In this document: piece by piece, positions 53,881 through 64,000 of the stretch
Numbering within the stretch: the first letter of the stretch is position 1
Layout: the number at the start of each line of letters is the position of its first letter
Source of the DNA: Hermatobates lingyangjiaoensis
Taxonomy: Eukaryota > Arthropoda > Insecta > Hemiptera > Hermatobatidae
Direction of reading: 5' to 3'
Length of the DNA: 64,000 nt
Assembly: GCA_026182355.1 (NCBI GenBank)
Contig: JAPFBL010000232.1
Location: 310,001 to 374,000, forward strand
The notes under the pieces: model-generated
What the model was told of the DNA's origin: nothing
Seen by the model: only the letters and a program-made list of their open reading frames with translations
Database searches by the model: none
Translations under genes and position numbers: made by a program

Positions 53881-54205
53881 AGGTTAGGTTGCAGTGGGAG
53901 TCACATAAGAGAGAACACAAATAGACCAAACATTGGCCCTTTCTGATACCAAAAATGAACATTTTACATTGGGAGCCCTAAATTTTGCCTAACTCAAGTG
54001 CATTTAGAGAAGAGATCTTTGACGAATACCTGTCATCGCATTGGCTCGACACCGACGGCTTAACGTCCTCTCTGAGGTACAACGTTTTCAGATTTTTTTA
54101 CCTCTCCCGAGTAAATAAATCGAGGACCAGAGTAAGTATTGAACTCCGGACCAACAAGTTCAGAATCGAGCACATTTCCACTAGACTAAACTATCCCTTA
54201 CAATT
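53881..54205 (-). repeat. tRNA-derived SINE, copy 6
   Basis: Full-length, minus orientation: tail TTAGGTTGCAGTGGGAGTC (plus-strand reading) at 53884-53902, body with CATTGGGAGCCC, CGTCCTCTCTGAGG and GAGTAAATAAATCGAGG, and a decayed tRNA-like head at 54190-54130. Confidence 0.7.
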
Positions 54206-55507
54206 ATTAAATAAATATTCGTTTATTTTTTTTTAACCATTTTGACGAATTAACATGTTTTGCAGCCCCCTAAATTTGTTTGTTATTTTTCTGATGATGG
54301 TCAAAGAACTCTTATTTATCCAGAGTATCCACAGTTTTCCAAGTATGCAACACATATCACCAAATAACATATTTTAATGAAAAATTGATCGATGAAAAGG
54401 GAAAGTATATGTTGTCATTTTTTGACAACATAGAAGAACGAGAAAGTTTCTTAGAAGTATTTTATGCCATAACGGATACCGTTTCATTCAAAAGTTCTGG
54501 TCATTTTTTAAAATTAAAATATTAAATTTACAGTTGCTTTGATATAACTATATCTTGATAAAAAACTCTATAATTCTGATTTTAGCAAGAGATAATATAC
54601 TATTAAAAAGAACAGTAAGTTCCAACTTATGATTGGAATTGATTATAAAGAATAACTTTTAGGCTTTTTTAACTTTAATTTATTAAAATCTACACATATC
54701 CAAATAAATGATTTATTATAATAATAATTCTTTTCAAAATTAAGACAAACAAAATACAATGAATTGAAATAATTTGTATCTTAATGTATTTTAAGTATAA
54801 TACTATTTGTGCTAAAACGAATCATAAAAAATCAAATACAGAATTATTTTTAATATGTGCAGTTAATCGTGAATCTGTCATATATCTTTCAGAGATGTTT
54901 TATTCTTAACAGGAAACTTATAATTTTTTTGTTTATATTACTATTAAACTAATAAATCTAGCACTTACCATTTGATTGTATTTAACTAGTCAATTGAAAA
55001 TATACGGAAAGAACTATTGAAATTTCAATATCATCTACTTCCCTATTTATTTATTGTTTCTATTAACATTTAAAATGACAACAAATACAAATTGTCATAA
55101 CTACGTTTTCTGTGCCACAACTAATAGACAATGTATTAAATTCAATGACTTATCCTTTTCATTTAATTAATGATTTGATGAATAATATTTTAAAATGAGA
55201 GTTTCTAATCCGAATATGGTAAACACAGATCGCTGAAAGAGTCACGATAAATCAAATAATTATGTTATTGGATTATAAAATTAGGAATATAATAAAAAAA
55301 TTGAAGCAATTCATATTTGATGACAATTACATACAAAACTTACATAACTTTACACATCTTTTAGCAAAAAATATAAAATCAAATTATATTTCCAGTTAAC
55401 TCATCATGAATTTTTCAAAGTTCTTTCAAATAACTTCAGTGTGATTGTTCCAGATTTTTTAATTTTTTTTTTTTGTATATCCGAAATAACTAAATATTTA
55501 GATATAA

Positions 55508-55705
55508 GTAAATAAAGTAAAAGCCCTCTGGACTTTTTAGGTTTCTTATAAAATAAAAAGTTCAAATTATTATACAGAAATACTGCATTTGTCTTCAAAA
55601 TTCCTGTTTAACAGTTAAAAGCAGGTTGTATATCTTAATACAAAGGTTTTTTCAATTCAGGAAAACCTGTTTATAAGCAAAAATCTTACGGGGAAAAGTA
55701 AATTT
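55508..55705 (+). repeat. Dispersed ~190-bp repeat, copy 1
   Basis: Shares CTTATAAA.TAAAAAG.TCAAATTA, TTCAAAATTCCT, GGAAAACCTGTTTA and AAAATCTTAC.GGGAAAAG with 56480-56665. A third partial copy lies at 56855-56915. No ends or coding sequence were recognised. Confidence 0.55.
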
Positions 55706-56479
55706 TGATTCAACAAAACTTTTGAGACAGTCATTTCTTTCAACTAAAAATTATAAGGAAGTTACCAGTGGAGGAGGGAAGTTTTTGAACAACACCTGTT
55801 CTCGTCATCAAGGATTTAAAATAGGCAACAAGGAGGATGTAATTTTACCAAATTACCGTCACGCTAGTGGACTAAAATGCGGTTAATGTTTTAAAAACCA
55901 AATAAGAATGATTTACAGCTAATATTTATTTTGATATTAAAGTACACGGAGGGGGGGGGGGTAGGAATGAAGAGTGCAACTCACCCAAAGTTCATAAAGT
56001 AGTTTCTGGCAAACAATAAATATGGGTTTTAAGCCGTACAGTACAAGGAGGAGGCACACCTTTCTCCTTTTCGTAACTCAATAAAAACATAAATTCCAAT
56101 TTTGATTCTAATAATACATCACTTAACATAGACTTTTTTTTTATATTATCAATAAGCTCTAAATTAGGAAATAATTAATGTTCAGTAATTTCATTTGATA
56201 ATAGCATATCAACAATGTTTAATTAAATTTGGAAGTGTATTAAGATTTACACACTTGATTTATTTTAGTCCACTTGGAAAACAATTGAGATAACATCAAT
56301 GTAAATATATTACAGATAAAAAAAAAATGACAAAGAGTACTATAGAAAAATGACACATTAACTCTCAACAACAGAGGTGTGTCAAAGGAAAATATCACCT
56401 CTTTAAAAATCCGATATTCTAAATTTTAAAATAAACGGTATCATAAAGGTTTAGACCTTCAGCTCACGTCGTGATAAAG

Positions 56480-56665
56480 TGCAACCCTCAGTGGTTTTTA
56501 AGTTACTTATAAAGTAAAAAGCTCAAATTAATACACATAATCAGCATTCCACTTCAAAATTCCTCTTTCTCAGTTAAAAAGAGAGAAAGAATTTCTCAAT
56601 ACAAAGGGATTTTCAGTTCTGGAAAACCTGTTTAAATGTAAAAATCTTACTGGGAAAAGGTATCT
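56480..56665 (+). repeat. Dispersed ~190-bp repeat, copy 2
   Basis: Second copy of the repeat at 55508-55705, roughly 75-80% similar by eye. Same orientation. Confidence 0.55.
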
Positions 56666-56984
56666 ATCTTCATCTTTTAAACCATGAGTCTTAATCTGAG
56701 ATAATAGTGTGTTAGTTAATAGGGATTAGACACACAAGGCCATTGAACGAATCAATGAAATGTCATGTTAATTAATTAATATTTCTACCATAATTATTTG
56801 TGCAAGAGTCATTTTTATGACTAACAATAACAAATAAATGCAATTTAAACATTCAATTCAGCATTCAACTTCAAAATTCCTGTTTCTCAGTTAAAAGAGA
56901 GAAAGAATAATTAATGTCTTTTTTTTCTGTAAACCGATCCCCATAGCGGGTGATAACGAGAGCAGTTTACCGGCTTTTTGTTTG

Positions 56985-57222
56985 ATCGGTGATCCTACAT
57001 TGGGAGTTCTAAATTTTGCCCAACTCAAGGTCTTTCGAATAAGGATCTCTAACGATTATCTGATATCGTACAGGCTCGGGGCCGTCGGCTTAACGTCCTC
57101 TTCGAGGGACGACGCATCAGATTTATTCACCTCTAGCGTGAATAAATCGAGGGCAAGGTGGGGATCGAACACCGGACTACCAGCCCAGAGGCGAGTACGT
57201 TAACCACTGAACTAACCTAGCC
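56985..57222 (-). repeat. tRNA-derived SINE, copy 7 (cleanest head)
   Basis: On the minus strand the head reads GGCTAGGTTAGTTCAGTGG, then TTAACGTACTCGCCTCTGG and GGTGTTCGATCCCCACC: good A and B boxes. The body has AGGTGAATAAATCTGATGCG, GACGTTAAGCCGACGGCCC, GAGCCTGTACGATATCAG and ends near ...CTCCCAATGTAGGATC. The source tRNA was not identified. Confidence 0.8.
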
Positions 57223-57549
57223 CTCTAATTAACATCTTAAGTTTGCTAGTTTTTATATACCAGTAACTACTTTTATCGTTTGAATTGAAATAGTTGTGAC
57301 TCCTTCTTAGTCGACTTGAAATACTACCCAGACTCCGTATGAATGGTCACATGCGATCCACTGGTCAAAACAGAAACCTGTCACTATTCCTCTTGAAATC
57401 CCAATTAATGAGTGTTTTAGAATAAAAATTCTGTGACTGCATCACAATGATGATAATTCTATTTCTTATGTACTTCTAAAGTTTTCATTTGATATGATAT
57501 ATTTATTGTTTTTTTTTTATTTCATCTCATTTCCTCTAACCTAAATCTT

Positions 57550-57660
57550 CTACAGCAACCAATGTTGCTGGACTTTTAAGTTTTTTTTAGGGTTATATGG
57601 TCAAAAAATTTAACTCTGTCATTATACTTTTACTGATCCATAATAGGAGATCATCTTACT
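57550..57660. repeat. Unclassified dispersed repeat copy
   Basis: CAACCAATGTTGCTGGACTT, TTAGGGTTATATGGTCAAAA and CTTTTACTGATCCATAATAG: related to the copies at 33905, 34240 and 40919. Confidence 0.5.
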
Positions 57661-58375
57661 AAATCTACTTATAAACATATTGAATTAAAAGACAGAAGCT
57701 TCTTCGTTTGCTGTCTTTCTACTTTTCACTGTAATCCAAGTTTTTGGGGTTAAATAAATCTTATTCAACAACTATATTACTTAGCATTAAACTATTTTAA
57801 TACATGAGTTGAGGACTTTACAGATCATCATCATCTTTAACTAACAATATTATATATTAAAATTTGATAGAAAAGAAAAAAAAGCAAGTTACAAAGGGCT
57901 GTCTAAGCAAACTTTAAAAGAAACCGTCAAACCCGGGGGAGGGGCAGGAGGTTGTGTATGTGGGAAAGAGATAATACTAACCTTGCTGAGCAATTACCCC
58001 TCTCAGCTGGCCCAGGCCCAGGTTTTGTTTCTTAATTACTTAACCAGTTCACAATCAATAGCAAAATTATTTTAACCAGGTTTCATAATTATCTTACTAA
58101 TTGTTTTAATAGTACGATAAATATCGTATATAGATATAGACATCAGAGTCTAAACTCTATATGAAATGCAGTGGATCTTTCAGCCAAAAGAACTAATCTT
58201 CATCAGAGTCGCACTTAATCTGAGATCTTATCAGACCTGTTGGTTTGATAGAAAAATGTTAGTCAGATTTCTGAATTTTATATTATGGTTTAAACGTTTA
58301 TTTTTTATATCATGTTTTTACTGTAAAATTTCGCTATATATATATTTAGATAAAAGTATCGACAATAGAATAGAA

Positions 58376-58982
58376 ACAAAACTAAAATTTATCTGGACTT
58401 GGTCAGTTCTTCAGGTTCAAATTAAACTCTCATTGCCAAAGTTTCGGTTATTATTTAAAACCTTTTTCATAGGCCTACAAAACAGAGGAAATATAAGATA
58501 TAAATCAATCATTCAAAAATCCAACATACATAAAAAGCGCAACTAGTTACAAATAAGAAATTACAATAGAAATTTTGACAATACTCGTAGATTAGTGAGA
58601 GAACTTACAGAAGTATAAATATACTTACATTGCAAATTATTTTATAAAGAATTCAAACTATACAGTTGTTGAAATCCACGCACTATTTTTCTTTGTAAAA
58701 TAATTTTTAATGTAATAGTTAGTTTTTCTGTTTCAAAATTTTATTCTTCTGTAAGTTCTCTTACTAACCTATTGTCAAAATTTCTATTGTAATTTCTTAT
58801 TTGTAACTAATTGTGCTTTTTATGTATGTCTGATTTTTGAATGATTGAATTATTTCTTATATTTACTCTGTTTTGTAGGCCTATGAAAATGGTTTTAAAT
58901 AAAAAACGAAACGTTGACAATGAGAGTTTAATTTGAACCTGAAGAACTGACCGAGTTCTGATAAATTTTAGTTTTGTATATA
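58376..58982. repeat. 600-bp inverted pair, AACTGACCGAGTC family
   Basis: Left arm 58376-58625 and right arm 58742-58982 are reverse complements over ~240 bp, with ~115 bp between. Outer ends have GGTCAGTTCTTCAGGTTC / GAACCTGAAGAACTGACC and inner parts TTACAGAAG / CTTCTGTAAG. It shows the longest version of the family seen also at 6941, 13215 and 20080. Short frames across it are fortuitous. Confidence 0.8.
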
Positions 58983-59099
58983 TTATTGAAAATGATACCA
59001 AACTTAGCTAATAACTGTACCTTAACAAGTTTCTCAATTTTTCTAAATAACACTTAATTCGTCTATATCGTTATTTCGTCCACAGAATAACATCTATAG

Positions 59100-59136
59100 T
59101 CGACATGTTTCGAATGATCAACATTTATCTTCAGGA
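59100..59136 (-). ncRNA. Hammerhead ribozyme, ACATGT stem III
   Basis: Minus strand: stem I GTC, CTGAAGA, stem II AATG-TTGAT-CATT with flanking bases, GAA, ACATGT, C (GTC-type cleavage triplet), stem I GAC. All core bases are present. It is a single copy with no recognisable partner in the window. Confidence 0.7.
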
Positions 59137-61290
59137 CGTGAATAACTTCCTGGGTGACTTTTATGGTTTATTAGAAAATTAGGTATCAGCTATGTTTGGT
59201 CTCAGTTTTAATAATGTGTGTGTCAAGGAAGGACTGCTACCGTAATTTACAAATATATACTTTAATAATCAAGAAACTATTCGAAAAGAACAACTAAAAT
59301 AGAATGTAGACAAAGAAACATAGATAAATAAACACACTGATAGTTTCTGATTTTCTGTTCAGTAATCAGAGAGAAGAGAAGAAGACTGCAAATCAGAGAA
59401 TATTTACTGCAAATTTTATTACATACAAAAAACAATTATGTTTTTAAAACAACCTATAATAATACATAGTACATATTAATTATTGCAGCTCTAATCCCTA
59501 CCCTGATCCTCAGAAGTAAGCAATCACTTTCTTACTCTTGTGAAGACATTGCCCAAAAACCATCTATATATTAATTAAATAAAACGGTTCAACGGACTTT
59601 TAAATATGAAAGAGTTAAAAGGAAGGTAACACAAGTTTAGAAATACGCATAACTCACAGAGTTTCAACTCTTTTTTTAATGTATGTACATATTGCAATAA
59701 AATATATGACTTCTCATCAATCAAAAAAGCCACGAAACCAATAAATTAAGTAAAGGTAAAATACATACGGGCTTTCGAAAAGTAAGATATTGTGAAATAA
59801 GTAAATGGAAGTACTTAGTGATTAAACGCTACGAAACGGTGAAATAACACTCAATACTTAATCCATTTTAATTATATAATAATATAGATAATTCCTTATA
59901 ATCTGACACAAAGAAAGTTATGATCAAATTGATTTCCATTGCGGATAATTTTGTAGTTTAATTAGTCATAATTAGGACCACATTATGAACTGTAAAGGGC
60001 ATGTAGTTCATACAGTCAATAGCAGAAAGAATTAGCCTATTTGATAAAGTTTCAACATGAATTTTGCAAGTTTTCTTCAATGCATAAAACATTTATTGTT
60101 AATCACAATGAATAGTACATAACCAAAAAATATAGTATCACATATGTTACATGCTTATAAAATATATTCTTAAACTCTGGAAGGAAGATTCCAAACAATA
60201 ATGGAAAATAAACCACAAATATGATACTGAATTAGGTAATAAATAGGTAAGCTGGAGTAACAATCATTTAAATTGTAACTCTTTCGTTGATTTGTAATTA
60301 AAATTAATCATTACCTGGTTTTAACCAAGTTAGAGGTAGATCAATTATCACTGAATTCTTACCGGAGGTTTTTACTTCATAGTTAATATTTTCACAATTC
60401 TGTTCCTTCCTTTAAGTTGTAAAGATATTACAGTTCGAACATTGACCTGGGCAGACTATACGTAATTGAGTTTAAGACCAATCTGGAATATGGTTGTCAA
60501 CACTCCCTCATGTTTGTATGGCTTCCTTTCCGTTAATTCGACCCTTAAACCATAGCTGTGTGTTAATTCCTTATCACTAAAAACCTGATAGGAATGTTAA
60601 AGATAACTAGCGCTATAAACGTGTGATAACGTTTGAAGATTATCGATAAATATACTATCGATTACATGTTAATGTAGAAACGTAGCTAATATTTATACCT
60701 CTTAGTTTAAATACAATACCTTGAATTCGGCTAAAATAACTCTTTCTAACGATATTGATTATGGTAATGTTTCAACTTTATAACCAAGACGTGACTCAAG
60801 TTTACAATCGAGATAGAGTTTCTTGATGTCCCTAGTGACCTCGGGTTACCCGGACAAGAAAGGTTTACAAAATGGATTAGAGATACTGAGTTCATAATAG
60901 TTTTTTTTATTTTTAAAAAATATAAGTAACCAATCATGAGTACAATGAGAAGAGGCAGAAACTCAGGAGGAAAACTTGATTTGTATCATAGAATAGTACA
61001 GAATCTTATGATGTGCCATCAGGTGAATTTTTCTGTTTTTTTTTTAAACTTTTCTGAGTACGTTATTAAGAGGAATTTATAGTGTCTATATTTAGAGATT
61101 TTTGTTACTAATATGAAATAGAGTGCTGTAAATTATTTCCTACATACTTTTCAGGAAAGGAAATTTTCAATATAACTTTCTTTTTTGCATTTTCAGTATA
61201 ATATTTTGTAAATTGTCCAAAAATTTCTCACATTGCTCTCGTTTCGAAAAAGCAGCACATATTAATACTAATGCACTCATTATTTGCTGA

Positions 61291-61436
61291 ATGTTTATAT
61301 TTACAGACAGTAAAGAAATGTGAATATATGGACAATTTTTTTCTTTACAAATTTACTTTACAGACAAATGTTTATATTTACAGACAGTAAAGAAATGTGA
61401 ATATATGGACAATTTTTTTCTTTACAAATTTACTTA
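61291..61436. repeat. 77-bp tandem duplication
   Basis: ATGTTTATATTTACAGACAG through CTTTACAAATTTACTT is repeated twice head to tail with no visible differences, so it is recent. Confidence 0.9.
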
Positions 61437-61575
61437 TTAAAATTGAGGCTACCGTTTTTTTAAATAAAGTAGAGTTTATATATAGTTCTAAAGTTTCTCC
61501 ATAAACTTTTTCAATGGTTGTAATTTTTTTTTATTAATAGTGCCTTATTATATACAATATTGTGGTGCGAATATA

Positions 61576-62355
61576 CGAGGTCTGTTCAAAAAATAGGTAG
61601 ACTGTGTCATAAAACAAAATATACACTATTTATGGATTACAAGTCTCAAAGTACTTCCCTCCGCGAAGGGCACACTTAACGCGGTTTTCACTTCTGGAAA
61701 CAAGCTTGGAAGCTTCTTTTGTGATTCTCTTCAGCTGTGTTGTCGCATTTGCCATGATCTAAGAAATCATGTCAAATATTCTGCCTTTTAATGTTTTTTT
61801 AGTTTGAAGAAGAAGAAGTCACAAGGAGTAAGCTCAGGTGGAAAGAACGGTGATTGAGTGTTCGATCTAGAACTCATGAGTTCTGATGGCTGAATGGACT
61901 GGAGCGTTATCGTGATGATAAAACCAGTTACCATTCCTTCATTGATGGATGTGGGTCGTCAGTTGACGTGGAAGGACGTCCAGAACGCCCATCGTCGTAA
62001 ATTGCAACTTACGACCATCTTTAAAACGCGCATCCCAGTTAAAATTTATAGCCCAATTCATAGCATTGTCGCTGTAAGCCATCTTGAGCATATCAAAAGT
62101 TTCGGGCCAGATTTTCCGAGTTTCAACACAAGACTTCACAACAACTCTACTCGTTCAAGTCGCTCATCCCTAAACCAGCCAAACAACACATAACGTACTT
62201 CACAGACAACTGCGTTATTATTGAACAAATCATATCTGCAAAAAAACTGCCGAGTGATACTCTGATCGTAACAAAAAAGTCGACACCAAGTGGATTTATC
62301 AGAAACTAACTGGGTCAGCACAATTAAAAGGCTACGTCTTTTTGAATGTGCCTCG
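61576..62355 (-). mobile_element. Internally deleted mariner (780 bp), decayed
   Basis: TA-flanked; ends CGAGGTCTGTTCAAAAAATA and the complement of TTTTTGAATGTGCCTCG. On the minus strand, HTH-like CVETRKIWPETFDMLKMAYS at about 62130, then FKDGRKLQF, a catalytic piece WFYHHDNAP at about 61925-61900, and a C-terminal CALRGGKYFET at about 61690-61650. The three parts are far closer than in a full mariner, and stops are frequent. It is older than the copy at 48864-49620. Confidence 0.7.
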
Positions 62356-64000
62356 TACACTACAAACATTATTAACTACATATATTACCTAGTGTCAGTA
62401 TTAATATTGTGAGACTTGAAGTGGTTTTATATGTATCAATTTAGGTCAGTCAGGAAGTCGTTATTACTTCTGAGTAAATATATCCGAATCTAACTAATCA
62501 TTATTATATTTTTCAATAAATGTTAACGTAGGTTTAACTATGTACATTTCAGTTCAATTATTATTGAATTAATTTTAAGATTATTTAAATTAAATTTATT
62601 GAAATAATTATAGTATCAAATTATTGGAAAGATGATTAATTTAATAGAATTACGAAACATATTTTCAAATATATTATTTTTAAAACTAACCTTTTGGCCA
62701 TTTTTGTCTCTTCCCTATTCACTGGAGGCGGTAGCTTACACAAAAATCACAATTCAAAAATACCGTTATTTAGTATATTTATTTCCATAATTTTCTACGT
62801 TGAAAATGTTTTTATCGAGCAGTTTTTTCTAACTTTCACATTGTTGGCTCAGTAGCGAACTAGACTCGTGAAATGATTCCACAATTATCATCTAGAACAG
62901 TGTTACTCAAGCGTGATTCTTTTTTTTACGGATACATATAGTAAAATAGCGGATGAGACTTTTGAAGAATATGTTTTGCTGTTTGGGTACACATCGAGAA
63001 GAAATATAAAAAGCAGACAAAAAAATAGATCTAGATTCTACAAAATGAAATGAGAGTAGTGTTATCATTTTTACACCCAAATATAAACGAAGTTCTCAAA
63101 AACACCAACCTCAAATTTCGCATTAAATGTAGTTTGTAATTTATCATTAAATAAACATTTTATTTACTTTTTAATGCTCTTTTACAGTATATTCCATTGA
63201 AAATTATTATCATCTGCTATTTTTACAAAATATATCATATTATGGGTGTAACAGTTAATAAACTGTTTTTTTTTTAATTTATCTAATTGTTCGTGTGCCG
63301 ACAAGTTTTTAAGTTTTAAAAGTGTGCCGTGACGAAAAAAAAGTTGAGAATCACTGATCTAGAAGCTTTAAAGTGGAACTTGCATTTTGAATACTGTTTC
63401 GTTTTTTTTTTGTTTTTATAAAAATTAACATGAAGTAACTCCTCAAGAGGTTAGAAGGAAAGGGCATGTAAACATGCCCGACAGTTCTGCCACCACGTTA
63501 AAAAAAAGTTGTGTAAAAAGTCTTACAACTTCCATTGATTTCATTGTAAATATGAATTATAATGTTTTAACCATTAAGACTTAACCCAACTTGTATGTAT
63601 TTTATAGAAGAAATAAAAAGTATAAATTTGTTTAGATTTTATATGTTAATCTGTCATTGCTTGAAGTACAAGCAAATTTCATTTAAAAGGAATAGTATTA
63701 ATTAATTTATAATTGTTACATATATAGGATAATTCCTACTGGGAAGACTATACAATTAGATGTCAGTTATAGTGCATGAAACACAGAGATTTTAATCAAA
63801 ATCGTGTGAACAGATTTCTTCAGAAACACAAAAAAGTCTTTAATGTGTGTTTTTCTACATAGAACCTATTTTATTGGATTTCAAAAACTTCGAAACTGTA
63901 TTTCCCTTGCAAACTTAGTTTCAATATTATTACATGTACGCTATATTCTCATATATAAAGGATAAATATAACTAAGAAAGCGTAAAAAAAAAGAATAAAA

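Larger units (their letters stand above)
53356..64000. other. Region upstream of TMEM94 start codon, repeats only
   Basis: Plain AT-rich DNA apart from the repeats listed here: SINE copies 6 and 7, a ~190-bp repeat pair, the 58.4-59.0 kb inverted repeat, a hammerhead, a deleted mariner and a 77-bp duplication. I could not find a CpG-rich promoter, a 5' exon or another gene. From 62356 to the end I see nothing. Confidence 0.5.

Noticed and set aside
56982..57203. 73-codon open frame
   Set aside because: It reads through the SINE on its antisense strand.
57150..57222. Possible tRNA gene
   Set aside because: A and B boxes are good, but the sequence continues into a repeated SINE body and the cloverleaf does not close cleanly.
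58166..58546. 126-codon open frame
   Set aside because: It crosses the edge of the 58.4 kb inverted repeat and includes repeat sequence on its complement strand, and it shows no family similarity.
1..64000. CRISPR array, bacterial operons or phage features
   Set aside because: No regularly spaced repeats with unique spacers and no bacterial gene structure. Splice sites and repeat classes are eukaryotic.

Overview
This window is AT-rich animal genomic DNA (small exons, GT-AG introns, long AT-rich introns, many decayed transposons). One protein-coding gene can be followed with confidence: the 5' part of a TMEM94 homologue (a P-type-ATPase-related membrane protein) on the minus strand, from a probable start codon at 53355 down to 1311. 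I rebuilt 16 exons whose splice phases all fit (2277 nt, 759 codons). The C-terminal part of the gene lies before position 1. The repeat content (mariner elements, Penelope-like elements, tRNA-derived SINEs) suits an arthropod or another invertebrate. I cannot name the species.

Layout: 1-4189 holds exon 16 and an intron with the 3' end of a Penelope-like element (PLE). 4190-7690 holds exons 15-13, with a ~1.5 kb near-perfect palindrome built from a second PLE family in the intron between exons 15 and 14. 7691-29850 is one 22 kb intron with a PLE, hammerhead-bearing foldbacks, a MITE and a decayed irritans-type mariner. 29851-53355 holds exons 12-1, with introns containing a decayed but nearly complete PLE (37.7-39.4 kb), an internally deleted mariner (48.9-49.6 kb), a reverse-transcriptase fossil, a ~130-bp tandem repeat, SINEs and more foldbacks. 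53356-64000 is upstream of the start codon. It holds two SINE copies, a 600-bp inverted repeat, a hammerhead, a second deleted mariner and no gene I can support.

The most interesting signal is a set of about twenty hammerhead-ribozyme-like motifs (box CTGANGA, a hairpin, box GAA, then a short segment ending in a cleavable base). In most families the stem III segment is self-complementary: ACGCGT, ACATGT, ACCGGT, AGATCT, ATAT or AATT. A stem III this short is barely stable within one molecule but can pair between two molecules, so these look like dimer-type hammerheads of Penelope-like elements. Many occur as head-to-head inverted pairs, and one locus (12.2-12.4 kb) is a foldback centred in the hammerhead stem II loop.

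All coordinates and matches were read by eye; no database search or folding program was run.
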